Position numbers and translations under genes: made by a program
Shown: positions 7,314-14,474 of the stretch, one piece after another
Position numbering within the stretch: the first letter of the stretch is position 1
Layout: each line of letters begins with the position of its first letter
Notes under the pieces: model-generated
Told to the model about the DNA's origin: nothing
Database searches by the model: none
Seen by the model: the letters and a program-made list of their open reading frames with translations, nothing else
Assembly (NCBI GenBank): GCA_021204765.1
Contig: JAJPYU010000169.1
Span: forward strand, 1 to 14,592
Origin: Clostridiales bacterium
Lineage (GTDB): Bacteria; Bacillota; Clostridia; Lachnospirales; Lachnospiraceae
Reading direction: 5' to 3'
DNA length: 14,592 nt

Positions 7314-7814
7314 ATGTATGATAAGGTAACTGAAAAAGATATACAGCGGATGGAGGAGGAGATCGAGCACCGGAAGCTGGTGGTAAGGAAAGAGGCTCTG
7401 GAGGCCGTGAAAGAGGCCAGAGCCCAGGGGGACTTAAGCGAGAATTTCGAGTATAAGGCCGCGAAGCAGTTCAAGAATGAGAATGAGAAGCGTATACGCT
7501 ACCTGGAGAATATGGTAAAGACCGCCCAGGTGATCTCCGAGGAGTCTAAGGCTGACGAGGTGGGGATGAATAATAAAGTGAGGATCTATTTCGAAGATGA
7601 TGACCTGGAGGAGGAGTATACCATAGTGACCACGGTGAGGGAGAACTCCCTGAACCACTGGATATCCAATGAATCTCCATTAGGGAAAGCCGTGCTGGGG
7701 CACAGGGTCGGGGATCGTGTGAGGGTGCCAGTTGGAGATGGGGGATACTATGTGGTGATCAGAGCTATCGAAAATACTGAAGACGACGGTTCTATAGGAT
7801 TAAGAAAATACTAA
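7314..7814 (+). CDS. greA: Transcription elongation factor GreA family
   Basis: GreA enters the RNA polymerase secondary channel and stimulates cleavage of backtracked transcripts. The 166 residues begin with a long Glu/Lys/Arg-rich helical hairpin (about 5-80). Its tip carries the family motif QGDLSENFEYKAAK, whose acidic residues position the catalytic metal. The C-terminal FKBP-like domain has ISNESPLGKAVLGHRVGDRVRV. The helical part is somewhat divergent (VTEKDIQRM for the usual LTxEGLxKL), and about a dozen extra residues follow the usual end, so this could be a second GreA-like paralogue rather than the only one. ATG 7314 is chosen because GAGG (7302-7305) lies eight bases before it. 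An in-frame ATG at 7293 has no such site. Confidence 0.88.
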   Translation: MYDKVTEKDIQRMEEEIEHRKLVVRKEALEAVKEARAQGDLSENFEYKAAKQFKNENEKRIRYLENMVKTAQVISEESKADEVGMNNKVRIYFEDDDLEEEYTIVTTVRENSLNHWISNESPLGKAVLGHRVGDRVRVPVGDGGYYVVIRAIENTEDDGSIGLRKY

Positions 7815-7822
7815 TTAATGAA

Positions 7823-7937
7823 GGCGCAGCGCCAGGGTGATTGAAGCCGGTCAAAAAATGAGTTCGTCGCAAACAAGGGAAATTGTTTGCTCGTGAATTA
7901 TTTCTTTGCCCGGCTGGCCGACACAGCTAGCTGCGCC
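7823..7937. repeat. Long imperfect palindrome between greA and priA, MITE-like
   Basis: The 115-base segment starts eight bases after the greA stop and ends 22 bases before the priA start. Its ends are exact complements: GGCGCAGC (7823-7830) and GCTGCGCC (7930-7937). Inside, AGCCGG (7845-7850) pairs with CCGGCT (7910-7915), the flank of CAAAAAATGAGTTCG pairs imperfectly with CGTGAATTATTTCTTTG, and GCAAACAA (7869-7876) pairs with TTGTTTGC (7883-7890) at the tip around AGGGAA. As RNA it would fold into one long hairpin. It shares a 15-base core (7853-7867) with the element after rsmB. No target duplication is evident. Confidence 0.7.
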
Positions 7938-7959
7938 AGTATACATATGGGAGATGCAT

Positions 7960-10197
7960 ATGGATTTATATGCTAATGTCATAATTGATATAACGCATAC
8001 GGACTTAGACAGGGTGTTTCAGTACCGCATTCCCGACGGGATGGAGGACGTTGTTTCGGCAGGGGTGGCTGTGAAGGTTCCTTTCGGGCGGGGGAATGCC
8101 CTGCGGCAGGGGTATGTGGTGGAGGTGACGGATATTGCTGAGTATGACACGTCGAAGATAAAGGACGTGGATTCTGTGGCGGAGGGGAGTCTGCCCATCG
8201 AGGCTCAGCTCATTGCCCTGGCGGCATGGATGCGGGAGGATTTTGGAGGTACCATGAACCAGGCTTTAAAGACCGTGCTGCCTGTGAGAAGAAAGACTGC
8301 CGAGAGAGAGCGGAGGATGATACACCTGGTTCCTTGCGGCAAGGAGGCTGTTGCTCTCCTGGCGGAGTGTGAGAGAAAGCATCAGACTGCCAGGGTAAGG
8401 CTGCTTGCGGCTCTCATGGAACAGTCGCCCCTGCCCTACGAGACGGTGACGGGGAAGCTTAATGTGACGGCAGCCGTGATCCGCGCCATGGAGGAGAAGG
8501 GAATGGTACGGGTGGAGCATATCAGGGATTATCGGAATCCGTTGGATCGGATGAAGAAGAAAGGCGAGACCGTCGCACTAAACTCAGTGCAGCAGGGTAT
8601 AGCGGACGATATCCTCTCCCGCAGAAAAAGGGGAGATCTTCGCCCCAGCCTGATACACGGCGTCACCGGAAGCGGGAAGACGGAGGTATATATCGCACTC
8701 ATAGAGGCGGCGGTGAGAGAGAGGCGGCAGGCCATAGTCCTGATCCCGGAGATAGCCCTGACTTTCCAGACCGTGCTGCGCTTTTACAACCATTTCGGGG
8801 ACAGGGTATCCATCTTAAATTCCCGGATGTCGGCCGGGGAGCGGTATGACCAGTATGAACGGGCAAAAGATGGCCGGCTGGATGTCATTATCGGGCCCAG
8901 GTCGGCGCTCTTTGCGCCCTTTGATAATCTTGGATTTATAATAATCGATGAGGAGCATGAGTCCACATATAAGAGCGAGACTGTGCCCTGCTATCACGCC
9001 AGGGAGACGGCCATAGCCAGAGCGAAAATGTGCGGGGCAATGGTAGTGCTGGGCAGCGCGACTCCCTCCATAGAAAGCTATGCCAGAGCCGAGGCCGGTG
9101 AATATCAGCTCTACCAGATGATGGAGAGGGTGAGCCGAAGACAGCTCCCTGTCGTGGAGATAGTGGACATGAGGGAGGAACTCAGAGCAGGGAACAGATC
9201 TCCTTTCAGTGAGCGCCTGGAGGAGCTCATGGAGGACCGTCTGGCAAAGCATGAGCAGATTATGCTCTTTTTAAACCGCCGGGGCATGGCAGGCTTTGTC
9301 TCCTGCCGCAGCTGCGGCCATGAGATAAAGTGCCCTCACTGCGATGTGTCCCTCAGTCTCCACAATGGCGGCCGCCTGGTCTGCCATTACTGCGGCTACA
9401 CTCAGCCCATGGTGACAAACTGCCCTGAATGCGGTTCCAAATATATCGGCACCTTTAAGGCCGGAACCCAGAAGATGGAGCAGTATGTGAGGAGGCGCTT
9501 CCCTGAGGCGAGAGTGCTTCGTATGGATCTGGATACCACCCGCCAAAAGGATTCCTACGAAAAGATCCTTTCCGCGTTTGCTGATCAGGAAGCCGACATA
9601 CTCATAGGCACCCAGATGATAGTGAAGGGACATGATTTCCCCAATATTACCCTGGTGGGGGTGCTGGCGGCAGACCTTTCCCTGTACATCAGCGATTACC
9701 GCGCGTCGGAGAGGACTTTTGAACTTCTGACCCAGGCGGCAGGACGGGCCGGAAGAGGAGAGAAGGCCGGAGAGGTGGTCATCCAGACATACCAGCCCGG
9801 GCATTTCGCGGTAGTCACGGCGGCAGCTCAGGATTATCAGGCATTTTACAGGGAGGAGATAGCCTTTCGTAAGCTCATGAAATATCCGCCTGTATGGCAG
9901 ATGCTGGTAATTCATATGTCATCTGCCAATGAAGGTCTGGTCAACAGGGCAGCAGATGTGTTACAATACAACTTACGGGAAAAAATCCGGGAGGATGCCG
10001 GCTTTCAGCTGGTTGGGCCGGCGGACGCCGTTATTTCCAAAGTGAACGACATTTACCGGAAGATAATTTATGTGAAGTCAGCGGATTATGCCGGACTGGT
10101 ACGGATAAAGGACGAGCTGGATGCCTTTGTCCGGGAAAATGCCGATTTTAAATCGGTGGCGGTGCAGTTTGATTTTAATCCCATGGACGGGTTGTAA
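7960..10197 (+). CDS. priA: Primosomal replication restart helicase PriA
   Basis: PriA recognises stalled forks and reloads the replisome. The 745 residues have an N-terminal DNA-binding region (YANVIIDITHTDLDRVFQY, VKVPFGRGN). The helicase core has Walker A GVTGSGKTEVYI (about 234-245), the DEEH box in IIIDEEHESTYKSE, and LGSATPSIES. A cysteine-rich zinc module reads CRSCG, CPHC, CHYCG, CPECG. Motifs V-VI include IGTQMIVKGHDF and QAAGRAGRG. GGGAG (7949-7953) lies six bases before ATG 7960. ATG 7954 is also in frame but too close to that site. No promoter is seen directly upstream, so it may be read from greA through the palindrome. It leads the block priA-def-fmt-rsmB-rlmN-phosphatase that is conserved in many Firmicutes. 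Confidence 0.97.
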   Translation: MDLYANVIIDITHTDLDRVFQYRIPDGMEDVVSAGVAVKVPFGRGNALRQGYVVEVTDIAEYDTSKIKDVDSVAEGSLPIEAQLIALAAWMREDFGGTMNQALKTVLPVRRKTAERERRMIHLVPCGKEAVALLAECERKHQTARVRLLAALMEQSPLPYETVTGKLNVTAAVIRAMEEKGMVRVEHIRDYRNPLDRMKKKGETVALNSVQQGIADDILSRRKRGDLRPSLIHGVTGSGKTEVYIALIEAAVRERRQAIVLIPEIALTFQTVLRFYNHFGDRVSILNSRMSAGERYDQYERAKDGRLDVIIGPRSALFAPFDNLGFIIIDEEHESTYKSETVPCYHARETAIARAKMCGAMVVLGSATPSIESYARAEAGEYQLYQMMERVSRRQLPVVEIVDMREELRAGNRSPFSERLEELMEDRLAKHEQIMLFLNRRGMAGFVSCRSCGHEIKCPHCDVSLSLHNGGRLVCHYCGYTQPMVTNCPECGSKYIGTFKAGTQKMEQYVRRRFPEARVLRMDLDTTRQKDSYEKILSAFADQEADILIGTQMIVKGHDFPNITLVGVLAADLSLYISDYRASERTFELLTQAAGRAGRGEKAGEVVIQTYQPGHFAVVTAAAQDYQAFYREEIAFRKLMKYPPVWQMLVIHMSSANEGLVNRAADVLQYNLREKIREDAGFQLVGPADAVISKVNDIYRKIIYVKSADYAGLVRIKDELDAFVRENADFKSVAVQFDFNPMDGL

Positions 10198-10210
10198 GGA
10201 GAGAGATAAA

Positions 10211-10807
10211 ATGGCGCTTAGGACAATAAGGATGCTGGGAGATGAGATGCTTTCTAAGCCCTGCAGGCCGGTGACGAACCTCACTGCCAGAAATCAGGAG
10301 CTTATCGATGACATGCTGGAGACCATGTATGAAGCCAACGGCGTAGGCCTGGCGGCTCCCCAGGTGGGAGTGCTGCGGCAGATCGTGGTGGTGGACATCG
10401 GGGCAGGTCCCCTTATCATGGTAAATCCCGAGATCATCGCCTCCGAGGGCGAGCAGACCGGGGACGAGGGGTGCTTAAGCTTCCCCGGCAAGGCGGGGCA
10501 GGTGACCAGGCCCCAGTTTGTGACGGTCAGGTACTACGACCGGGAGATGGATCTCTATGAGCTCTCGGCGGAGGACCTCCTGGCCCGGGCCATCTGCCAT
10601 GAGGTGGACCACCTCTCAGGCCACATGTACGTAGAGTTCGTGGAAGGCCAGATCCACGACGTGAACTACGATGAGGAAGAGGAAGAGGACGGCGAGTACG
10701 ACGGCGAGGAAGACGGTGAGTACGATGAGGACACCGAACCGGACGAGGAAGAAGAAATCACGATGCCGGAGCCGGTGTTGATAAGGAGGCATGACGAGTG
10801 CGAGTGA
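10211..10807 (+). CDS. def: Peptide deformylase with a long acidic C-terminal tail
   Basis: Def removes the N-formyl group from nascent proteins using an active-site metal. All three motifs are present: GVGLAAPQVG (44-53), EGCLS with metal ligand C88, and HEVDHLSG with H130, E131 and H134. The normal enzyme ends near residue 153 (GQIHDVNY). Beyond it is an unusual extension, about 154-198, in which 22 of the first 29 residues are Asp or Glu, ending MPEPVLIRRHDECE. AAGGAG (10196-10201) overlaps the priA stop and lies nine bases before ATG 10211. The gene follows priA by 13 bases and overlaps fmt by 10 bases. The tail is in frame, keeps the same codon style and carries the fmt ribosome binding site, so it is not an obvious frameshift product. 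Confidence 0.95.
   Translation: MALRTIRMLGDEMLSKPCRPVTNLTARNQELIDDMLETMYEANGVGLAAPQVGVLRQIVVVDIGAGPLIMVNPEIIASEGEQTGDEGCLSFPGKAGQVTRPQFVTVRYYDREMDLYELSAEDLLARAICHEVDHLSGHMYVEFVEGQIHDVNYDEEEEEDGEYDGEEDGEYDEDTEPDEEEEITMPEPVLIRRHDECE
10688..10735 (+). repeat. def: In-frame 24-base tandem repeat in the def tail
   Basis: Two adjacent eight-codon units, 10688-10711 and 10712-10735, both begin with codons for D-G-E-Y-D and then diverge. The units differ mainly at third positions in the first five codons, suggesting an older duplication that lengthened the acidic tail. Confidence 0.55.
10783..10789 (+). promoter_or_regulatory. fmt: Ribosome binding site fixing the GTG start of fmt
   Basis: AAGGAGG lies eight bases before GTG 10798 and inside the last codons of def. 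ATG 10791 is too close to the site and opens a different frame, so the GTG start in the Fmt frame is preferred. Confidence 0.85.
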
Positions 10808-11730
10808 TCTTTATGGGGACCCCGGACTTCGCCGTGGGCACCCTGGAAGCGTTAATAGAAGCCGGACACGATGTGGACCTGGTGGTGACACAGCCCGACA
10901 GGGCAAAGGGTCGGGGAAAGTCCGTGGCATTTTCCCCTGTCAAGGAGACCGCCCTGGCCCATGGAATAAGGGTGTACCAGCCGGAGAGACTGCGAAATCC
11001 TGAGTGCATAGAGTACCTGCGTGTCATTCAGGCTGACATCATCGTAGTGGCGGCCTATGGGCAGATTTTGCCTAAGGAGATACTCACTATGCCGCCTTTC
11101 GGCTGCATAAATGTCCACGCCTCCCTGCTGCCGAAATACCGCGGTGCGGCACCTATCCAGTGGGCGGTGATAAATGGGGAGAAGACCACCGGAGTCACGA
11201 TAATGCGCATGGATGAGGGCCTGGACACAGGAGATATGATAAGGCAGGAGGAGATAGAGCTTAAGCCCGACGAGACAGGGGGAAGCTTGTTCGAGAGACT
11301 TTCAAAAGTCGGGGCCGAGGCCTGCGTCAGGGCTCTGGCAGACATCGGGGACGGGACGGCCAGCTACACCGCCCAGAAACATTATCTGGCCACGAAAGTG
11401 GGGATGATAAAGAAAGAGCACGGCCGCATGGACTTTAAAAAGAGCGCAGTCCAGCTGGAGCGGCTGATCCGCGGCCTTAATCCCTGGCCGGGAACCTTCA
11501 CGGAGCTGAATGGAAGGACGATCAAAATCTGGAAGGCGAGGGTGGAGGCGTATGACAGCTATCCTGCCGCGCCGGGGACCATTATAGAGGTCACCCGGGA
11601 CGCCATACATGTCGCCACCGGGGATGGGGTGCTGGTCATCACGGAGGTGCAGCTCCAGGGGAAGAAGCGGATGGCGTGCGCGGACTTCCTCAGGGGATAC
11701 CATATAAATGTAGGAGATATTTTAGGATAG
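10798..11730 (+). CDS. fmt: Methionyl-tRNA formyltransferase
   Basis: Fmt transfers a formyl group from 10-formyl-tetrahydrofolate to initiator methionyl-tRNA. The 310 residues match the family length. The N-terminal Rossmann-type domain begins VIFMGTPDFAV. The catalytic region has NVHASLLPKYRGAAPIQWAVI (N105, H107) and TGVTIMRMDEGLDTGD (D143). The C-terminal tRNA-binding domain contains IRGLNPWPGTF and ends GYHINVGDILG. Translation starts at GTG, overlapping the end of def by ten bases, which suggests coupled translation of the formylation and deformylation enzymes. The stop is followed immediately by TTTTTTCGC, part of a probable repeat remnant. Confidence 0.97.
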   Translation: MRVIFMGTPDFAVGTLEALIEAGHDVDLVVTQPDRAKGRGKSVAFSPVKETALAHGIRVYQPERLRNPECIEYLRVIQADIIVVAAYGQILPKEILTMPPFGCINVHASLLPKYRGAAPIQWAVINGEKTTGVTIMRMDEGLDTGDMIRQEEIELKPDETGGSLFERLSKVGAEACVRALADIGDGTASYTAQKHYLATKVGMIKKEHGRMDFKKSAVQLERLIRGLNPWPGTFTELNGRTIKIWKARVEAYDSYPAAPGTIIEVTRDAIHVATGDGVLVITEVQLQGKKRMACADFLRGYHINVGDILG

Positions 11731-11746
11731 TTTTTTCGCTTGCGCC
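11731..11746. repeat. Possible end-only remnant of the palindromic element family
   Basis: TTTTTTCGCTTGCGCC lies between the fmt stop and the rsmB start. It matches the right end of the element after rsmB (13353-13368) in 14 of 16 bases, and the complement of that element's left end equally well. No partner end is visible nearby. The match is short, so chance is possible. Confidence 0.4.
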
Positions 11747-11757
11747 AGCCATATTTT

Positions 11758-13137
11758 ATGAGTGAAATATCTAAGCCTGGAAATTTAATAATAAGTATCC
11801 TTCTTGCTGTCGAAAAGGGAGAGTTTTCTCACGTGGCGGTGAGAAAGATTTTGGACTCTAATGGGGCGCTGAGCCGGAGTGAAAGGGCTTTCATTAAACG
11901 GGCTGCCGAGGGTACCATCGAGCGGCAGATTGAGCTGGATTATATCGCGGAGCAGTTCTCGACGATTAAGGTCCCAAAGATGAAGCCGGTGATAAGGTCA
12001 ATCGTCAGAAGCGGGATATACCAGCTGAAGTACATGGACTCCGTGCCGGATGCGGTCGTGGTAAACGAGGCGGTGAAGCTGGCCGGAAAGCGGGGACTTT
12101 CCGGGCTTGCGGGCTTCGTAAACGGGCTGCTCCGTGCCGTGGCGGCAGGGGTGGACGAGGTGATCTGGCCGGATGAAAGGACGGAGCCTGTCACTTACCT
12201 GTCGGTTAAGTATTCCATGCCGGAATGGATAGTGGAGCGGTTCATAGCCGATTACGGACGTGACCGCACAGAGAGCATTCTGGCGTCATATCAGGGGGAT
12301 AGCGGCACCTGGGTCAGGGTCGACACAAGACGTGTCACGCCGGAAGAGATCAGCAAATCCCTTGAAGAGCAAGGAGTAGTAATAAAAAATAATTTTAAAG
12401 ATACAGCAGAAGATAATACAAAAATATCCTCTGATGATCAATTATTGTTAAATGGAAAAGAAAAAAAGCCACATCTGCCCTATGCATTGCTTTTGGAAAA
12501 CATAGACAGACTGGGAGACCTGCCCGAATTTAAGGAAGGCCTGATCTACCCGCAGAATATTTCATCCATGATGGTGGCGGAGATTGCCAACCCGAGGGAC
12601 GGAGACCGGGTGTTAGATATCTGTGCTGCCCCCGGAGGTAAGGCCATCCACATGGCGCAGAAAGCGGACTGCCATGTCATCGCCTGCGACATCAGCGAGG
12701 CCAAGGCGTCCCTGATCCGCGAGAACGTGGCCCGCTGCCGGACGCCCGGCGTGAAAGTCCGCATCCATGACGCTCTCGACTTCGACCCGGCCCTTGCGGA
12801 GGCCTTTGACATCGTCCTGGCGGATCTGCCCTGCTCAGGCCTGGGCGTCATGGGCGACAAGACCGACATCCGCTACCGCAGCTCCCCGGAGCGCATCACG
12901 TCCCTGGCTGCCCTCCAGAGGGACATCCTCGCCGTCGCCAGTCGCTACGTGAAGCCCGGCGGGACCCTCATCTACAGCACCTGCACCATGACCCGGGAGG
13001 AGAACCAGGACAACACAGCCTGGCTTACGGACGCCCATTCCGCCTTTACCCTCGAATACGAGAAAATCCTCCTTCCTGACGAAGGCTGCGATGGATTTTA
13101 CATAGCAAAACTTCAGCGGCGCGAGCGAAAGAAATAG
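11758..13137 (+). CDS. rsmB: 16S rRNA m5C methyltransferase RsmB
   Basis: RsmB methylates a cytosine of 16S rRNA (C967 in E. coli) with S-adenosylmethionine. The 459 residues show an N-terminal NusB-like helical domain (about 1-135, with YIAEQFS, PKMKPVIRSIVRSGIYQL, VNEAVKLA and GFVNGLLR). The methyltransferase domain has VLDICAAPGGK, ACDISEAKA, LADLPCSGLG (C359) and YSTCTMTREENQ (catalytic C409). The start is uncertain: ATG 11758 has no clear ribosome binding site, and TTG 11740 is preceded by AGGA at 12 bases. Coupling to fmt is possible. Two oddities are an AT-rich island (about residues 207-238) between the domains, and final codons plus stop that lie inside the terminal repeat of the following element, giving the basic end QRRERKK. 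Confidence 0.94.
   Translation: MSEISKPGNLIISILLAVEKGEFSHVAVRKILDSNGALSRSERAFIKRAAEGTIERQIELDYIAEQFSTIKVPKMKPVIRSIVRSGIYQLKYMDSVPDAVVVNEAVKLAGKRGLSGLAGFVNGLLRAVAAGVDEVIWPDERTEPVTYLSVKYSMPEWIVERFIADYGRDRTESILASYQGDSGTWVRVDTRRVTPEEISKSLEEQGVVIKNNFKDTAEDNTKISSDDQLLLNGKEKKPHLPYALLLENIDRLGDLPEFKEGLIYPQNISSMMVAEIANPRDGDRVLDICAAPGGKAIHMAQKADCHVIACDISEAKASLIRENVARCRTPGVKVRIHDALDFDPALAEAFDIVLADLPCSGLGVMGDKTDIRYRSSPERITSLAALQRDILAVASRYVKPGGTLIYSTCTMTREENQDNTAWLTDAHSAFTLEYEKILLPDEGCDGFYIAKLQRRERKK
12376..12470 (+). other. rsmB: AT-rich island inside rsmB
   Basis: By hand count 22 of these 95 bases are G or C, while the flanking rsmB sequence is clearly GC-rich. Codons shift to AAA, AAT, ATA and TTA, encoding an Asn/Lys/Asp/Ser-rich stretch (KNNFKDTAEDNTKIS and following). 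The frame stays open and the stretch falls in the variable linker before the methyltransferase domain. Confidence 0.75.
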
Positions 13138-13368
13138 TTCGGTTCCGGGTAATTGTCGAGCCGCCGAAAGTACCGCTGCGCATTTGCCTGCCAATACCTG
13201 TAATCAGTTCTGCGCATTTACTGCGCTGACCGTGAGAAAGTGATTCAGGTGGAGCAGAATCCCTCGCCGTAGGCGACTTTAAATGGATTCTGCTCGGAGT
13301 GCTCCGGAACAGAGCTCAGCCATTAGCGAAAGCGTGCCCGGAAACGAACTCATTTTTTCGCGAGCGCC
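13118..13368. mobile_element. 251-base MITE-like element with 32-base terminal inverted repeats
   Basis: The left end (13118-13149, starting GGCGCGAGCGAAAG and ending TTCCGGG) and the complement of the right end (13337-13368, starting GGCGCTCGCGAAAA and ending TTCCGGG) agree in 26 of 32 bases by hand alignment. No plausible coding frame fills the middle. The interior contains a nested hairpin (GAGCAGAATCC 13252-13262 with GGATTCTGCTC 13285-13295, enclosing TCGCC-GTA-GGCGA) and two copies of CTGCGCATTT (13176-13185, 13210-13219). The left end overlaps the last rsmB codons. No target duplication could be seen, so the mobile origin is inferred. A structured RNA or large terminator is the alternative. 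The remaining gap to rlmN (13369-13424) is AT-rich, with no clear promoter. Confidence 0.65.
13252..13295 (+). repeat. Nested hairpin inside the element after rsmB
   Basis: An 11-bp perfect stem (13252-13262 with 13285-13295) encloses a second 5-bp stem (13264-13268 with 13272-13276, loop GTA). No T-run follows, so it is not a standard terminator. Confidence 0.7.
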
Positions 13369-13424
13369 CTAAAAATAAAACATAGTTTAGTAAACAAAAC
13401 ACGAATTCATGAAGGAGTAAATCT

Positions 13425-14474
13425 GTGAAGAAAAAAGATCTCAAATCCCTTCCACTGGACGAATTGACCACGTACATGACCTCTCTTGGCCAGCCCTCCT
13501 ACCGCGCGTCCCAGCTCTACCGCTGGATGCATGTCAGCCTGGCGGACAGCTTCGACGCCATGACGAACCTCCCGAAGGAGCTGCGCGAGCAGCTCCGGTC
13601 CGGCTGCAAATTCACGGTCCTGAAGCAGGCCGACGTGCAGGTCTCCCGCCAGGACGGCACCCGCAAGTATCTCTTTGAGCTGGGCGACGGCAATCTGGTG
13701 GAGTCGGTACTGATGCAGTACAGGCACGGCTGGTCAGTCTGCATCTCCTCCCAGGTCGGCTGCCGCATGGGATGCGTTTTCTGTGCCTCCACCATTGGAG
13801 GCCTGGTGCGCAATCTCTCTCCGGCCGAGATGCTGGAACAGGTCTACCGTATTCAGATGGATATCGGTGAGCGCATCACCAACGTCGTCGTCATGGGCAC
13901 CGGTGAGCCCCTGGACAACCTGACGAACCTGTTGACTTTTATCCGTATGATCTCCGACGGAAACGGACTTAATATTTCCCAGAGAAATATTACTGTCTCC
14001 ACATGCGGCCAGGCAACGAAAATTAAGGAGCTGGCGAAAGAAAAGCTGGCTATCACCCTGGCCCTCTCTCTCCACGCCCCGGATCAGGCCACCCGTGAGC
14101 GGCTCATGCCCATAGCGAAGTCCAATCCCCTTTTCAAGGTCATGGAGGCCTGTGACTATTACTACCAGCAGACCGGACGCCGCATCACTCTGGAGTACTG
14201 CCTTGTGTCCGGTGTAAATGACGATGCAAAGTCCGCCGCAGCCCTGGCAAAGCTAATAGGCCGCGTGGGCTACCACGTGAATCTCATCCCCGTCAATCCT
14301 ATAAAGGAGAGAGGCCTTAAGGCACCTAACCCGTACACGGTGGCGGGATTTAAAAATAAACTTGAAAAATACGGAATAAATGTTACTATAAGAAGGGAAA
14401 TGGGACGTGATATAGACGGTGCTTGCGGGCAGCTTCGCAGAAGATTTTCAGAAAGGCAGGATGAAGAAACATGA
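13425..14474 (+). CDS. rlmN: Dual-specificity 23S rRNA/tRNA adenine-C2 methyltransferase RlmN
   Basis: RlmN is a radical SAM enzyme that makes 2-methyladenosine in 23S rRNA (A2503 in E. coli) and in some tRNAs. The 349 residues begin with the accessory region containing QPSYRASQLYRWMH. The iron-sulfur motif C-x3-C-x2-C is C113, C117 and C120 in GCRMGCVFCAS. GTGEPLDN, LSLHAPDQATRERLMP, and EYCLVSGVND follow. The two mechanism cysteines are present: C106 (equivalent of E. coli C118) and C334 in DIDGACGQL (equivalent of the methylated C355). The start is GTG 13425, with AAGGAG (13412-13417) seven bases before it. The stop overlaps the next gene by four bases. The gene is separated from rsmB by the palindromic element, so it may have its own promoter, which I could not identify. 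Confidence 0.97.
   Translation: MKKKDLKSLPLDELTTYMTSLGQPSYRASQLYRWMHVSLADSFDAMTNLPKELREQLRSGCKFTVLKQADVQVSRQDGTRKYLFELGDGNLVESVLMQYRHGWSVCISSQVGCRMGCVFCASTIGGLVRNLSPAEMLEQVYRIQMDIGERITNVVVMGTGEPLDNLTNLLTFIRMISDGNGLNISQRNITVSTCGQATKIKELAKEKLAITLALSLHAPDQATRERLMPIAKSNPLFKVMEACDYYYQQTGRRITLEYCLVSGVNDDAKSAAALAKLIGRVGYHVNLIPVNPIKERGLKAPNPYTVAGFKNKLEKYGINVTIRREMGRDIDGACGQLRRRFSERQDEET

Noticed and set aside
7906..7959. TTG start giving PriA 18 extra residues
   Set aside because: The extra segment is encoded by the arm of the intergenic palindrome and does not resemble a PriA N terminus. ATG 7960 has a ribosome binding site.
9271..9915. 214-residue minus-strand frame inside priA
   Set aside because: The opposite strand encodes the zinc module and helicase motifs of PriA, and the antisense frame shows nothing recognisable.
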